NCBI RefSeq assembly: GCF_024746835.1
Contig: NZ_CP080531.1
Location: 5,352,001 to 5,416,000, forward strand
DNA from: Mesorhizobium sp. AR02
Lineage (GTDB): Bacteria; Pseudomonadota; Alphaproteobacteria; Rhizobiales; Rhizobiaceae
Direction: 5' to 3'
Length of the DNA: 64,000 bases
The notes under the pieces were generated by a model, which was given only the letters and a program-made list of their open reading frames with translations, was not told the DNA's origin and did no database searches. This document shows, one piece after another, positions 9,723-18,609 of the stretch (within the stretch, counting starts at the first letter, position 1; each line of letters starts with the position of its first letter). A program made the translations under genes and the position numbers.

Positions 9723-10702
9723 GCCGTCTCTCCCAATTTGAGGATGGCCCTGGCGACGACGCGCGGCGCGAGCTCGATCTTGTAGCGGTTGGCGCCATGG
9801 TCAACCGCGCCTTCGACGGCGAGCCGGCTGGCGGCACGGACGGTTTCCGGCTCCAGCACCTTGCCTTTCAGCGCGTCTTCCACGGCGCATGCCCGCCACG
9901 GTTTTGTCGCCACGCCGCCAAGCGCCACGCGCAGGTCGCGGATGGTGCGGCCATCAGCTTCGAATTCGATGCCGACCGCCGCGCTTGCCGCCGCAAATTC
10001 ATAGGATTGCCGGTCGCGGATCTTCAGATAGGTCGAGCGGCGGGCAGCGGCGGAGCTGGGGATTTCGATGGCGGTGATCATCTCGCCCGGCTCGATCGCG
10101 TGTTCCCTGTCGGGCGTGGCGCCGGGCAGCAGGAAAAAGTCGTCGACCAAAAGTTGGCGATCGCCGAGATGGACTGTCGCGTCGAAGGCGACCAGCGCGG
10201 TGGCGAGGTCGCCGGGATACATGGCGATGCAGGCCTCGCTGGTGCCAAGCACGGCATGTCCCCTGGTGACGCCGCCGATGGCCGAACAGCCGCTGCCGGG
10301 GTTACGCTTGTTGCAGGCGGAAAAATTCGCGGGATCGCGGAAATAGGGGCAGCGCGTGCGCTGCATCAGATTGCCGCCGATGGTCGCCATATTGCGGATC
10401 TGCGCCGAGGCCGCCTGCCAGAGCGCTTCGGAGATTGCGGGGAAGCGGCTTTTGATGTCGGCGTGGTCGGCGACGTGACCCATTCTGGCGAGCGCGCCGA
10501 TTGTGGCGCCGCGCTCATTCACCTCGATCCGGTCGAGCCCCTTGAGATGGGTGATGTCGACCAGGCTGTCGGGCTCGGCGACGCCGCATTTGGCGAGATC
10601 GATCAGCGTGGTGCCGCCAGCCAGCAGCATGGCGCCGGGCAGGGCGGCCGCCTGGCGTGCCGCATCGACCGAGCCGGCGCGTAGGTATGAAAAGTCCCTC
10701 AT
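9719..10702 (-). CDS. Xanthine dehydrogenase family, FAD-binding subunit with extra Fe-S motif (operon 1)
   Basis: A 327-residue FAD subunit of PaoB/YagS type. The FAD-binding motifs (LLAGGTTLIDL near residue 27 and MATIGGNLMQRTRC near 105) are present. Unlike ordinary CoxM-type subunits it has an inserted cysteine cluster: C118 (TRCPYF), C130, C139 (PGSGC) and C158. In the E. coli PaoABC aldehyde oxidoreductase the equivalent insert binds an additional [4Fe-4S] cluster, so electrons probably run Mo, 2x[2Fe-2S], [4Fe-4S], FAD. It sits between the other two subunit genes with ATGA overlaps on both sides. Confidence 0.9.
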   Translation of the reverse strand: MRDFSYLRAGSVDAARQAAALPGAMLLAGGTTLIDLAKCGVAEPDSLVDITHLKGLDRIEVNERGATIGALARMGHVADHADIKSRFPAISEALWQAASAQIRNMATIGGNLMQRTRCPYFRDPANFSACNKRNPGSGCSAIGGVTRGHAVLGTSEACIAMYPGDLATALVAFDATVHLGDRQLLVDDFFLLPGATPDREHAIEPGEMITAIEIPSSAAARRSTYLKIRDRQSYEFAAASAAVGIEFEADGRTIRDLRVALGGVATKPWRACAVEDALKGKVLEPETVRAASRLAVEGAVDHGANRYKIELAPRVVARAILKLGETA

Positions 10703-11172
10703 GATGCGACCTCCAGGGCTGCCTGGCGGACAGCGGCGACAATGTGCGGATAGGCGCCGCAGCGGCAGAGATTGCCGGCCATGTATTCGCGGATTTCCTC
10801 ATCCGAACCGGCATGGCCTTCGCGGATGCAGGCCACCGCCGACATGATCTGGCCCGGCGTGCAATAGCCGCACTGGAAGGCGTCCTGCTCGAGGAAGGCC
10901 GCCTGCACGGGATGCAGTTCGCCCTCCCGTGCAAGCCCCTCTATGGTGGTGATGCTACGGCCCTCGGCTTGCGCCGCCAGTGTCAGACACGCCAGCACAC
11001 GCTCGCCGTCGATGTGCACGGTGCAGGCACCGCATTGGCCATGGTCGCAGCCCTTCTTGGTGCCGGTCAGGCCGAGCCGCTCGCGCAAGGCATCGAGCAG
11101 CGTGACGCGCGGCTCGAGCTCCAGGTGATGATGGGTGCCGTTAATGTCGAGATGTACGGGGATTTTCGTCAT
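10699..11172 (-). CDS. Xanthine dehydrogenase family, [2Fe-2S] subunit (operon 1)
   Basis: A 157-residue iron-sulfur subunit from ATG 11172 (MTKIPVHLDINGTHH). The plant-type ferredoxin cluster motif [12 protein letters not shown] with a later C (LACL) is followed by the four-helix second cluster (FQCGYCTPGQ and NLCRCGAY). Although related to PaoA/YagT, it has no twin-arginine signal, so the complex should stay in the cytoplasm. It is the promoter-proximal gene of operon 1. The 50 bp before its start match the leader of the second operon, evidence of tandem duplication. Confidence 0.9.
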   Translation of the reverse strand: MTKIPVHLDINGTHHHLELEPRVTLLDALRERLGLTGTKKGCDHGQCGACTVHIDGERVLACLTLAAQAEGRSITTIEGLAREGELHPVQAAFLEQDAFQCGYCTPGQIMSAVACIREGHAGSDEEIREYMAGNLCRCGAYPHIVAAVRQAALEVAS

Positions 11173-11321
11173 GGGCGTCGGGCTCCAGTTGCTTGAAGCT
11201 GGTGGGATTATTTCATGTTGGACAGGTGGAGGCCCACCTGTCCGTCCGGCGCTTTCGCTCCGGGCGTTCGTCATTTGGGAAGCCACGTAATCGGCCTCCC
11301 GTCCGCTACGCGGACCACTCC

Positions 11322-13580
11322 TCACCCCAGCAGATCCTCGATGCGGATCGGAAAGCGGCGGGGCCGCACACCGGTCGCATGCCAGACCGCGTTGGCAACC
11401 GCGCCGGCCGTGCCGGTGATGCCGATTTCGCCGACGCCCTTGATGCCGAGCGCGTTGACGTAGGGGTCGTCCTCGTGGACCAGCAGCGCCTCGACCGACG
11501 GCACGTCGGCATTCACCGGGACATGGTATTCGGCGAGGTTGGCATTCTGGATCCGGCCCGAGCGCCGGTCGGCGACGGCTTCCTCATGCAGCGCGAAGGA
11601 GACGCCCCAGATCATGCCGCCATAATACTGGCTGCGCACAAGCCTGGGATTGATGACCCGCCCGGCGGCGAAGGCGCCGACCAGCCTTGTGACGCGGATC
11701 TGCCCGAAATCGGGATCGACCTTGACCTCGGCGAAGACGGCGCCATGCGCGTGCTTGGCATAGGTCTCCTGGGACGCCGGGTCTGGAGCGCCCTTGCCAT
11801 GGCCTTCGATCTCCGTCAGGCCGGCGCGAGAAAGGATCTCGCCATAGCTTTCGCTGCGATTTTCGTCGTCGCGGCGATACAGCCGGCCGCCGCGCGCCAG
11901 CACGCCTTCATTGCCGGCGCCGAACAGCGGCGAGGCCTCGTTGCCGGTGGCGAGATCGGCGAGCCTGGCGATCACGGCGGCACCGGCATTGTGGATCGCC
12001 ATGCCGGCCGTCGCCGTATGGCCGGAGCCGCCGGCAATGCCCGCATTGGGCAGGTCGGAGCTGCCGGCCCTGAAATCGACCTGGTCGATGTCGAGCCCCA
12101 ACCCATCGGCTGCGATCTGGGCGAAGGCGGTCCAGGCGCCTTGCCCCATGTCCTGCGCGCCGGTCTCCATAAGGCCGCTGCCATCGGCCTTCAGCACCGC
12201 TCGCGCTTCGGCCTGGAACATGATGGCCGGGAAGGTCGCGGTGCCCACGCCCCAACCGGTAAGGAAACCGTCGGCGTCGCGCATCAGCCGCGGCTGCAGT
12301 GGGCGGCTCGCCCAGCCAAACGCCTCGGCCGCTTGTCTGTAGCATTCGCGCAGCGCCTTGGAGGAAAACGGCTTGCCGGTCATCGGCTCGACCTCGGCAT
12401 AATTCCGCAGCCGGAATTCCAGCGGGTCCATGCCACAGGCGTGAGCCGCCTCATCGATGGCGCTTTCGAGCGCGATCGAGCCGGTGGCTTCGCCGGGCGC
12501 GCGCATGAACAGCGGCGTGCCGGTGTCGAGCCGCACCGCCTCGTGCGAGGTTGTGATGGCAGGGCTGGCATAGAGCGTGTGCGAGGCGTCCGCCGCCGGT
12601 TCGAAGAAATCGTCGAAGGTGCTCGACGTGGTCTTGGCGTGATGGCCGATGGCCATCAGCCGCCCCTCGCCATCCATGCCCATGCGCAAGGTCTGGCGCG
12701 TTGGCGCGCGGTGACCGACCGGCCCATACATCTGCTCGCGCCGCAACACCAGCTTGACGGGACGGCCGACGAGACGCGCCGCCAGGATGCCCAGCACCTG
12801 CGGCCCGGAAATCATGCCTTTCGACCCGAAGCCGCCGCCGAGGAAAGGGCTGCGGATGTGGATGTTTTGCGGCGCGATGCCGAACAGGCCGGCGATGCGG
12901 CCCTGCGCCATGGCCAGGCCCTGGCTCGGCGTGTCGATCGACAGCCGGTCGCCATCCCAGGCGGCGACGATCGCGTGCGGCTCCATGGCGTTGTGGTACT
13001 GGGCCGGCGTCTCGTAGGTGGCCTCGATCCGCGTCCTTGCCGATTTGAGGCCGGCCTCGACGTCGCCCTTGTGCTGAACGGCCGGATTGCCGACGCCGAC
13101 CCCGCGCGGCACGAAGCTTTCGACATCGTCGAGACCGACGCGCGCCGGCAGCACTTCATAGCGCGGCGAGAGCAGCGCCGCCCCCTCGGTCGCCGCCTCC
13201 AGCGTTTCGGCGATCACCACGGCGATGCTCTGGTTGGGGTAGCGGACCTGATCGTTCTGCAGCAGGTCGAGCCGGAACATGAAGGGATGGTCCTTGGCAT
13301 CCGGGTCGGCGGCGAGCGTCGGCCGGTTCTTGGGCGTCATCACCTCGACCACGCCCTTGTGCGCCTTGGCTGCCTCGACATCCAGCGAGGCAACGCGGCC
13401 GCGCGCGATGCTGGAGACAGCGAGCACGGCGTAGAGCATGCCGGGCGGATGGTTGTCGGCCGCGTAGCGGGCTGCACCGGTGACTTTCAGAAAACCGTCG
13501 CGGCGGGTCAGTGGCTGGCCGATGCTGGAGCCCTGCCGGGCATGGGCGGGTTGCTGGTTGAGGCTGAGTTCAAGCGTCAT
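11322..13580 (-). CDS. Xanthine dehydrogenase family, molybdopterin-binding subunit (operon 2)
   Basis: A 752-residue paralogue of the 7425-9722 product with the same domain order: hammerhead (PLTRRDGFLKVTGAARYAAD), Mo-binding (FLGGGFGSKG, FMRAPGEATGSIALESAIDE, GAQDMGQGAWTAFAQ) and catalytic E718 in KGVGEIGITG. The two copies are clearly diverged, so the duplication is old and the substrates may differ. Its start ATG (13578-13580) overlaps the upstream FAD gene by 11 bases, while the other junctions in both operons are four-base overlaps. Confidence 0.9.
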   Translation of the reverse strand: MTLELSLNQQPAHARQGSSIGQPLTRRDGFLKVTGAARYAADNHPPGMLYAVLAVSSIARGRVASLDVEAAKAHKGVVEVMTPKNRPTLAADPDAKDHPFMFRLDLLQNDQVRYPNQSIAVVIAETLEAATEGAALLSPRYEVLPARVGLDDVESFVPRGVGVGNPAVQHKGDVEAGLKSARTRIEATYETPAQYHNAMEPHAIVAAWDGDRLSIDTPSQGLAMAQGRIAGLFGIAPQNIHIRSPFLGGGFGSKGMISGPQVLGILAARLVGRPVKLVLRREQMYGPVGHRAPTRQTLRMGMDGEGRLMAIGHHAKTTSSTFDDFFEPAADASHTLYASPAITTSHEAVRLDTGTPLFMRAPGEATGSIALESAIDEAAHACGMDPLEFRLRNYAEVEPMTGKPFSSKALRECYRQAAEAFGWASRPLQPRLMRDADGFLTGWGVGTATFPAIMFQAEARAVLKADGSGLMETGAQDMGQGAWTAFAQIAADGLGLDIDQVDFRAGSSDLPNAGIAGGSGHTATAGMAIHNAGAAVIARLADLATGNEASPLFGAGNEGVLARGGRLYRRDDENRSESYGEILSRAGLTEIEGHGKGAPDPASQETYAKHAHGAVFAEVKVDPDFGQIRVTRLVGAFAAGRVINPRLVRSQYYGGMIWGVSFALHEEAVADRRSGRIQNANLAEYHVPVNADVPSVEALLVHEDDPYVNALGIKGVGEIGITGTAGAVANAVWHATGVRPRRFPIRIEDLLG

Positions 13581-14628
13581 GGCGCGCTCCGGGACTGTTT
13601 GAGAACGGGGAGGCAGGAAGGGCCGGCAGCCGCTCGGGCGTTCCCGCCAAGGCAGACGTCAGCGCCCTGACCACGATGCGGCGGGCGAGTTCGATCTTGA
13701 ACGCATTGCCGCCGGAGGGGCTGGCATCGGCCAAGGCGGCGTCCGCCGCACTGGCGAAGGTCGCCGCGTTGGCATCGGCGCCAAGCAGGACGGCTTCCGC
13801 CGAGCGCGCCCGCCACGGCTTGGCCGCGACGCCGCCGAGCGCCAGCCTCGCGGCGCGGATCTTGCCGCCATCGACGACAAGTGCCGCGGCGGCCGAGACG
13901 ACGGCGAAAGCATAGGAGGTGCGCTCGCGGACTTTCAGGTAACGGGCATTGGCGGCGAAGGAGGCGGCCTCCGCCGGCAGGCGCACCGCCACGATCAGGT
14001 CGCCGGGCTCCAGCGCATTCTCCCGCTGCGGCGTTTCGCCGGGAAGCCGGTGGAATTCCGCCAGCGTGACGTGGCGCCGGCCCTCCTTGCCCTCGATCTC
14101 GACGACGGCGTCGAGTGCCACCAGCGGCACACAGAAGTCCGACGGATGGGTGGCGATGCAGGCCTCGCTCCAGCCGAGTACCGCGTGCAGGCGGTTCTCG
14201 CCACCCAGTGCATCGCAGCCGGCGCCGGGCTCGCGCTTGTTGCAGGCGCTGGCGGTGTCGTAGAAATAGCTGCAGCGCGTGCGCTGCAGGAGATTGCCGC
14301 CGACAGTGGCGGCGTTGCGAAGCTGCGCCGAGGCACCCGACAGCAGCGCTTCGGCCACCGCCGGATAGGTCCTGGCGAACGCCGCGTCGTGGGCGAGATC
14401 GGCATTGCGGACCAGCGCGCCGATGCGCAGGCCGCCATCGTCCAGCCGTTCGATGCGGTTGAGTTCCGGCAGCCGCGAGATGTCGACGATGCGCTCGGGG
14501 CTGGTGATGCCGCCCTTCATCAGGTCGAGCAGATTGGTGCCGCCGGCCAGGTAGGCCGAAGCCGGCTCGGCCGCCGCCGCGATGGCGTCGGGAATGGTGG
14601 CGGGTCTGATATAGTCGAAGTCTCTCAT
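13570..14628 (-). CDS. Xanthine dehydrogenase family, FAD-binding subunit with extra Fe-S motif (operon 2)
   Basis: A 352-residue FAD subunit starting at ATG 14628 ([16 protein letters not shown]), which overlaps the Fe-S gene by ATGA. It has the FAD motifs (YLAGGTNLLDL, AATVGGNLLQRTRC) and the PaoB-type cysteines C119, C129, C138 and C157. Compared with its operon 1 paralogue it carries about 25 extra C-terminal residues (GTPERLPALPASPFSNSPGA) that look unstructured. The upstream in-frame extension to 14823 lies over the Fe-S gene and is not used. Confidence 0.9.
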   Translation of the reverse strand: MRDFDYIRPATIPDAIAAAAEPASAYLAGGTNLLDLMKGGITSPERIVDISRLPELNRIERLDDGGLRIGALVRNADLAHDAAFARTYPAVAEALLSGASAQLRNAATVGGNLLQRTRCSYFYDTASACNKREPGAGCDALGGENRLHAVLGWSEACIATHPSDFCVPLVALDAVVEIEGKEGRRHVTLAEFHRLPGETPQRENALEPGDLIVAVRLPAEAASFAANARYLKVRERTSYAFAVVSAAAALVVDGGKIRAARLALGGVAAKPWRARSAEAVLLGADANAATFASAADAALADASPSGGNAFKIELARRIVVRALTSALAGTPERLPALPASPFSNSPGARHDA

Positions 14629-15122
14629 GCCGCGGCCCTCCGGTCGGCTGTGGCAAGTTTTTCCTGGGCTTCCAGGACGGCCTCGACGATGCCGCCATAG
14701 GCCGCGCAGCGGCATATGTTGCCGCTCAGCCCCTCGCGTATGCGTTCGGGATCGTCGCCGGCCTGTCCCTCGGCGATCAGGCCGAGCGTGCTCATGATCT
14801 GGCCGGGCGTGCAGAAACCGCACTGGAAGCCGTCATGGGCGATGAAGGCGGCCTGAACCGGATGCAGCTCTTCACCGTGGGCCACGCCTTCGATGGTCAA
14901 GACGTTGGCGCCGTCATGGCTGACCGCCAGCGCCAGGCAGGAGTTGATGCGCTTGCCGTCGACCAGCACCGTGCAGGCGCCGCACTGACCGCGGTCGCAG
15001 CCCTTCTTGGTGCCGGTAAGGTCAAGCCGCTCGCGCAAGAGGTCGAGCAGGGTTACGCGCGGATCGACCTCCAGTTCGTGTCGGTGTCCGTTGATGGTGA
15101 GGGTGAGGGGAAGGCTGGTCAT
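14625..15122 (-). CDS. Xanthine dehydrogenase family, [2Fe-2S] subunit (operon 2)
   Basis: A 165-residue two-cluster ferredoxin-like subunit starting at ATG 15122 ([16 protein letters not shown]). Cluster motifs are [12 protein letters not shown] with NSCLAL, then [10 protein letters not shown] and NICRCAAY. No twin-arginine signal is visible. It heads the operon nearest the tetR gene, so the intergenic region to 15401 should carry the promoter; no clear terminator separates this operon from operon 1, so all six genes might be co-transcribed. Confidence 0.9.
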   Translation of the reverse strand: MTSLPLTLTINGHRHELEVDPRVTLLDLLRERLDLTGTKKGCDRGQCGACTVLVDGKRINSCLALAVSHDGANVLTIEGVAHGEELHPVQAAFIAHDGFQCGFCTPGQIMSTLGLIAEGQAGDDPERIREGLSGNICRCAAYGGIVEAVLEAQEKLATADRRAAA

Positions 15123-15331
15123 GGGCGTCTGGCTCCAGTTTGCTTGACGCGGATCGGAAGTGAACTGGTGCCTTGCCGGAGAAGGGCAAGGTAACCTTAT
15201 GGTCAGGTGCTGGCGGAAGTGGAGATGACAGCGGATCTCCCGGGAGACAGGCGGGCAGGGGAGATGTCGGCTTGCAGGTTCGAAAGACGTGACATACCCG
15301 TTCCCCTTCTTATATGATAAAGGCACTCCAC

Positions 15332-15354
15332 TAAAGCGGAGGCGCCTCCGTTTA
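15332..15354. promoter_or_regulatory. Palindromic operator between Mo-hydroxylase operon and tetR gene
   Basis: The 14-bp perfect palindrome CGGAGGCGCCTCCG (15337-15350) is flanked by TAAAG on the left and TTTA on the right. It lies between the divergent operon 2 start (15122) and the TetR-family gene (15402). Position, symmetry and size fit a TetR dimer site, so autoregulation plus repression of the hydroxylase operon is the natural reading. Binding is inferred, not shown. Confidence 0.65.
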
Positions 15355-15401
15355 TTACGTGGGGGTTGGCCCGACCGGGTTCAAGCCCCCATATTTCGTT
15401 C

Positions 15402-16028
15402 GTGGAGAAAAAATTGGCCGCAGCCGACATCGCCGCAGAGAAGGCCGCAGTGGAAAAACCGCTGCGCGCCGACGCGCAACGCAACCGCGACCGGCTGGTC
15501 GAGGTGGCGGCATCGGTCTTTGCCGAGCGCGGCATCGACGCCTCGCTGGAGGAGATCGCGCGGCGCGCCGGCGTCGGCATCGGCACGCTCTACCGGCATT
15601 TCCCGACGCGCGAGCATCTGGTCGAGGTGGTCTACCGCCGCGAGGTGGAGGCGCTGTGCACGGCCGCCGGCGAGCTTGCGGCAAAACATCCCTCCGATGT
15701 CGCGCTGGAAGAATGGATGCGGCGCTTCGTCGACTACATCGCCACCAAGCGCGGTCTGGCGACCAGCCTGCGCATTCTGCTCACCACCAATTCGACGCTG
15801 TTTTCCGACACGTCGGGCAGGGTGTCGCAGGCCTTGCGGCAACTGGTCGAGGCGGCAGTGGCCGACGGCACCATCCGTGACGACGTCGACGCCTCCGATG
15901 TGCTGCACGCGCTGTCCGGCATCTACTCCGCGCCCGACACGCCGGAGTGGCGCGACCGCTCGCGGCGCTTGGTCAAGCTCTTGATGGATGGGCTGCGGTT
16001 CGGGGCGGGGAAACCCGCCAAGGCCTGA
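15402..16028 (+). CDS. TetR/AcrR family transcriptional regulator
   Basis: A protein of roughly 205-220 residues with an N-terminal TetR helix-turn-helix (RLVEVAASVFAERGIDASLEEIARRAGVG followed by GTLYRHFPTREHLVE) and a C-terminal ligand domain of the SbtR-like type. The start is uncertain: GTG 15402 or TTG 15414 (the latter six bases after GGAG) are both in frame, and TTG 15366 is possible. It is divergent from the PaoABC-like operons and probably their repressor, with the palindrome at 15337-15350 as operator. Confidence 0.88.
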   Translation: MEKKLAAADIAAEKAAVEKPLRADAQRNRDRLVEVAASVFAERGIDASLEEIARRAGVGIGTLYRHFPTREHLVEVVYRREVEALCTAAGELAAKHPSDVALEEWMRRFVDYIATKRGLATSLRILLTTNSTLFSDTSGRVSQALRQLVEAAVADGTIRDDVDASDVLHALSGIYSAPDTPEWRDRSRRLVKLLMDGLRFGAGKPAKA

Positions 16029-16179
16029 CGGTCTCGGCGGCCGGTCCCAGCTAAGCCAAAACCTCCTAAACAGGCGCGTCCGTTAGCCATGGCAGGGCGA
16101 ACCCCGCACACCGGCCTTGCATCTGAATGAGAGCGGTTGTTAAAATCCTCACATTTCAAGGGATGCACAGGCCCAACGC

Positions 16180-16923
16180 ATGACTGCTCGCAAAGCGCAA
16201 CGGACGGCACGGCTGATCGATCTGCTGTCGCAGCGGCGGGTCATCCATCTCAGCGAGGCGGCAACGCTTCTCGGCGTTTCCGAAATGACGGTGCGGCGCG
16301 ACATCGCCACCAACCAGGGACAGATCGCCTATCTCGGCGGACACATACTGGCGGCGGCCGAGATCGAGGCCGATATTCCCTACGAGCTGGCGACCGCGGC
16401 CGACAGCCATGCGGCGGCGAAGCGCGAAGCCTGCGCGCATGCGGTGCGCAAGATACGGCCCGACGAGACGATCTTCATCGACTGCGGCACGACGCTGATC
16501 CATCTGATCGATCTCATTCCCGATAATTATCAAATAACGGCAATATGTTACGCCATGAATGTCGCGGAGCGCCTGAGCCGCAAGGCCAATGTCACGATCA
16601 TCATGCTGGGCGGCGTCTACCATCCGGCGTCGGCGTCTTTCTCGGGCACTCATGATTTCGAGATCTTGAACAGCGTCGGCATCAACGCTGCCTTCCTGTC
16701 GGCCGCCGGCGTCGATGCCAAGCGCGGCGCCACCTGCGAACATTTTCACGAGGCGGTGGTGAAGCAGAAGGTGATGAGCCTGGCGCGCGAAAATTACCTG
16801 GTCATCGACTCAAGCAAGATCGGCAAGCTCAAGCGCGCCTTTTTCTCGGTTATGGACGGCTTCGACGCCATCATCACCGAGCATGGCGAGGTCGGGCCGG
16901 ATTCATTCCGGCCGCCGGCCTGA
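16180..16923 (+). CDS. DeoR/GlpR family transcriptional regulator
   Basis: A 247-residue DeoR-type repressor. The N-terminal helix-turn-helix (RRVIHLSEAATLLGVSEMTVRRDI, residues 19-42) is canonical. The C-terminal sugar-phosphate sensor domain of the phosphosugar-isomerase-like fold shows DETIFIDCGTTLIHL and the downstream SAAGVDAKRGATCEH. It lies 117 bp upstream of, and in the same direction as, the sugar ABC transporter genes 17041-20839 and probably regulates them in response to a sugar phosphate. The effector is unknown. Confidence 0.88.
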   Translation: MTARKAQRTARLIDLLSQRRVIHLSEAATLLGVSEMTVRRDIATNQGQIAYLGGHILAAAEIEADIPYELATAADSHAAAKREACAHAVRKIRPDETIFIDCGTTLIHLIDLIPDNYQITAICYAMNVAERLSRKANVTIIMLGGVYHPASASFSGTHDFEILNSVGINAAFLSAAGVDAKRGATCEHFHEAVVKQKVMSLARENYLVIDSSKIGKLKRAFFSVMDGFDAIITEHGEVGPDSFRPPA

Positions 16924-17040
16924 CTCCGTTTGACATTTCCTCAACGTGATGGAAAAGTCACAAAAAAAGTAAGAGAAGTCTCAAAAGGGACTCTCGACAG
17001 TCTGGAGTAGGGGACGTCAAAGGGAGGAAGTGCGGGCGTC

Positions 17041-18609
17041 ATGATCGAACAGGGTTCGATTGCGTTGATTTCCGAGGCCCCCTTGCTGCGCGTCGAGGGC
17101 GTCAGGAAGCGGTTCGGCGGTGTCAATGCGCTGCGCGGCGTCAGCCTCGAAATCCAGTCCGGTGAAGTGCATGCCCTGCTTGGTGAAAACGGCGCCGGCA
17201 AGTCGACGCTGATCAAGATCCTGAGCGGTGTGCATGTGCATGATGGCGGCTCGATCGAAATTGACGGCAAGCCTGTCTCGTTTTCTTCGCCAGCCCAGTC
17301 GCGCGATGCCGGCGTGGCCGTCGTCTACCAGGATCTGAGCCTGGTCGAGTCGCTCTCGGTCGCCGACAATCTGCTCTTGGGGCGAGAGCCGAAGACGCGG
17401 CTTGGCTTCCTCTGGAAGAGCCAGCTGGTGGCGCAGGCCGAGGCGTTCCTCAAATCGCAGAACATCCCGCTCGATGCCCGCGCCATGGTCGGGTCGCTGC
17501 CCTTCGCCTATCGCCAGATGACCGAGATCGCCAAGGCGCTGATGGGCGACGTCCGCCTGCTCATCCTCGACGAGCCGACCTCGGCGCTGACCGATGACGA
17601 GGAAAAAATCCTGTTCGAGGCGATCCGGGCGGTGGCGGCGCGGGGCGTTGGGGTGATCTACGTCACGCATCGCCTCAACGAAGTGTTCCGGATTTCGAAC
17701 CGGGTGACCGTGTTCCGCGACGGCCAGAACGCCGGGACCTTTGTCACGGCGCAGAGCAATATGCGGCAACTGGTGGGGGCGATCGTCGGGCCGGACCACG
17801 CGGTTCTGAAGGCTGATGGTGCGGTATCCGGGCCGTCATCGGTCCCCGCTGGCTCCTCCCAAAAACCTGTGCTCGAACTGACTGATGTCAGCAACGACAG
17901 GCTCGATCGCGTCAACCTCGAATTGCGCGGCGGCGAGATCCACGGCCTTGCCGGGCTGATCGGCAGCGGGCGTACCGAAATCCTGCAGACCATTTTTGGG
18001 CTGCGGTCCATTCAGTCGGGCGAGGCCAGCCTCGGCGGCGTCTCGTTGAAAGACATCGATCCTGCGGCGGCAATAGGGCTGGGCATCGCGCTGGTGCCGG
18101 AGGACCGGCACGTCCAGGGCCTGGTTCTCGAACATTCGATCGAGCGCAATCTGACCTTGCCCCGCTTGCCGTATTTTTCCCGCCTTGGCTGGCTGCAGCG
18201 CGGTCCGGCGAGCGAACATGCCGATGCCGCGATGCGCCGGCTGTCCGTGAAGGCGCCAGGCGCGTCGACCCTCGTGAAGAACCTGTCCGGCGGCAACCAG
18301 CAGAAGGTGGTGTTCGGCAAATGGAACGAGCCGCGGCCGCGCGTGCTGTTGCTCGACGAGCCGACGGTCGGTGTCGATGTCGGCGCGCGCGAGGAGATTT
18401 ACGGCGTCATTCGTGCCGCGGCGGTGGCCGGCAGCGGGGTGCTGCTGGTGTCTTCGGATCTCTCCGAACTGCTGCAGCTCTGCGACCGCATCTCGATCGT
18501 CGTCGATGGCCGCATCACCAGGACGATTGCGCGGTCGGAATTCGGCAGCGCCGAGGACCTTCATCACCTCATTCAACTTTCGCAGCCATCGGAAGAGCAC
18601 GCGGCATGA
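17041..18609 (+). CDS. Sugar ABC transporter, ATP-binding protein (ribose/CUT2 type)
   Basis: A 522-residue double-domain ATPase of the RbsA/MglA class. The first domain has Walker A GENGAGKSTLIKIL and Walker B LLILDEPTSAL. The second has the degenerate Walker A typical of the class (GLIGSGRTEILQTIFG), signature LSGGNQQKVVFGKW and Walker B VLLLDEPTVGVDV. The start follows GGGAGG about ten bases upstream. It overlaps the permease gene by ATGA. It powers uptake of a monosaccharide or polyol delivered by the binding protein at 19685. Confidence 0.92.
   Translation: MIEQGSIALISEAPLLRVEGVRKRFGGVNALRGVSLEIQSGEVHALLGENGAGKSTLIKILSGVHVHDGGSIEIDGKPVSFSSPAQSRDAGVAVVYQDLSLVESLSVADNLLLGREPKTRLGFLWKSQLVAQAEAFLKSQNIPLDARAMVGSLPFAYRQMTEIAKALMGDVRLLILDEPTSALTDDEEKILFEAIRAVAARGVGVIYVTHRLNEVFRISNRVTVFRDGQNAGTFVTAQSNMRQLVGAIVGPDHAVLKADGAVSGPSSVPAGSSQKPVLELTDVSNDRLDRVNLELRGGEIHGLAGLIGSGRTEILQTIFGLRSIQSGEASLGGVSLKDIDPAAAIGLGIALVPEDRHVQGLVLEHSIERNLTLPRLPYFSRLGWLQRGPASEHADAAMRRLSVKAPGASTLVKNLSGGNQQKVVFGKWNEPRPRVLLLDEPTVGVDVGAREEIYGVIRAAAVAGSGVLLVSSDLSELLQLCDRISIVVDGRITRTIARSEFGSAEDLHHLIQLSQPSEEHAA

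Noticed and set aside
11193..13670. A long plus-strand open frame of 825 codons opposite the second molybdenum hydroxylase large-subunit gene
   Set aside because: It is an antisense shadow caused by high G+C third positions. The opposite strand shows complete family motifs and an operon structure.
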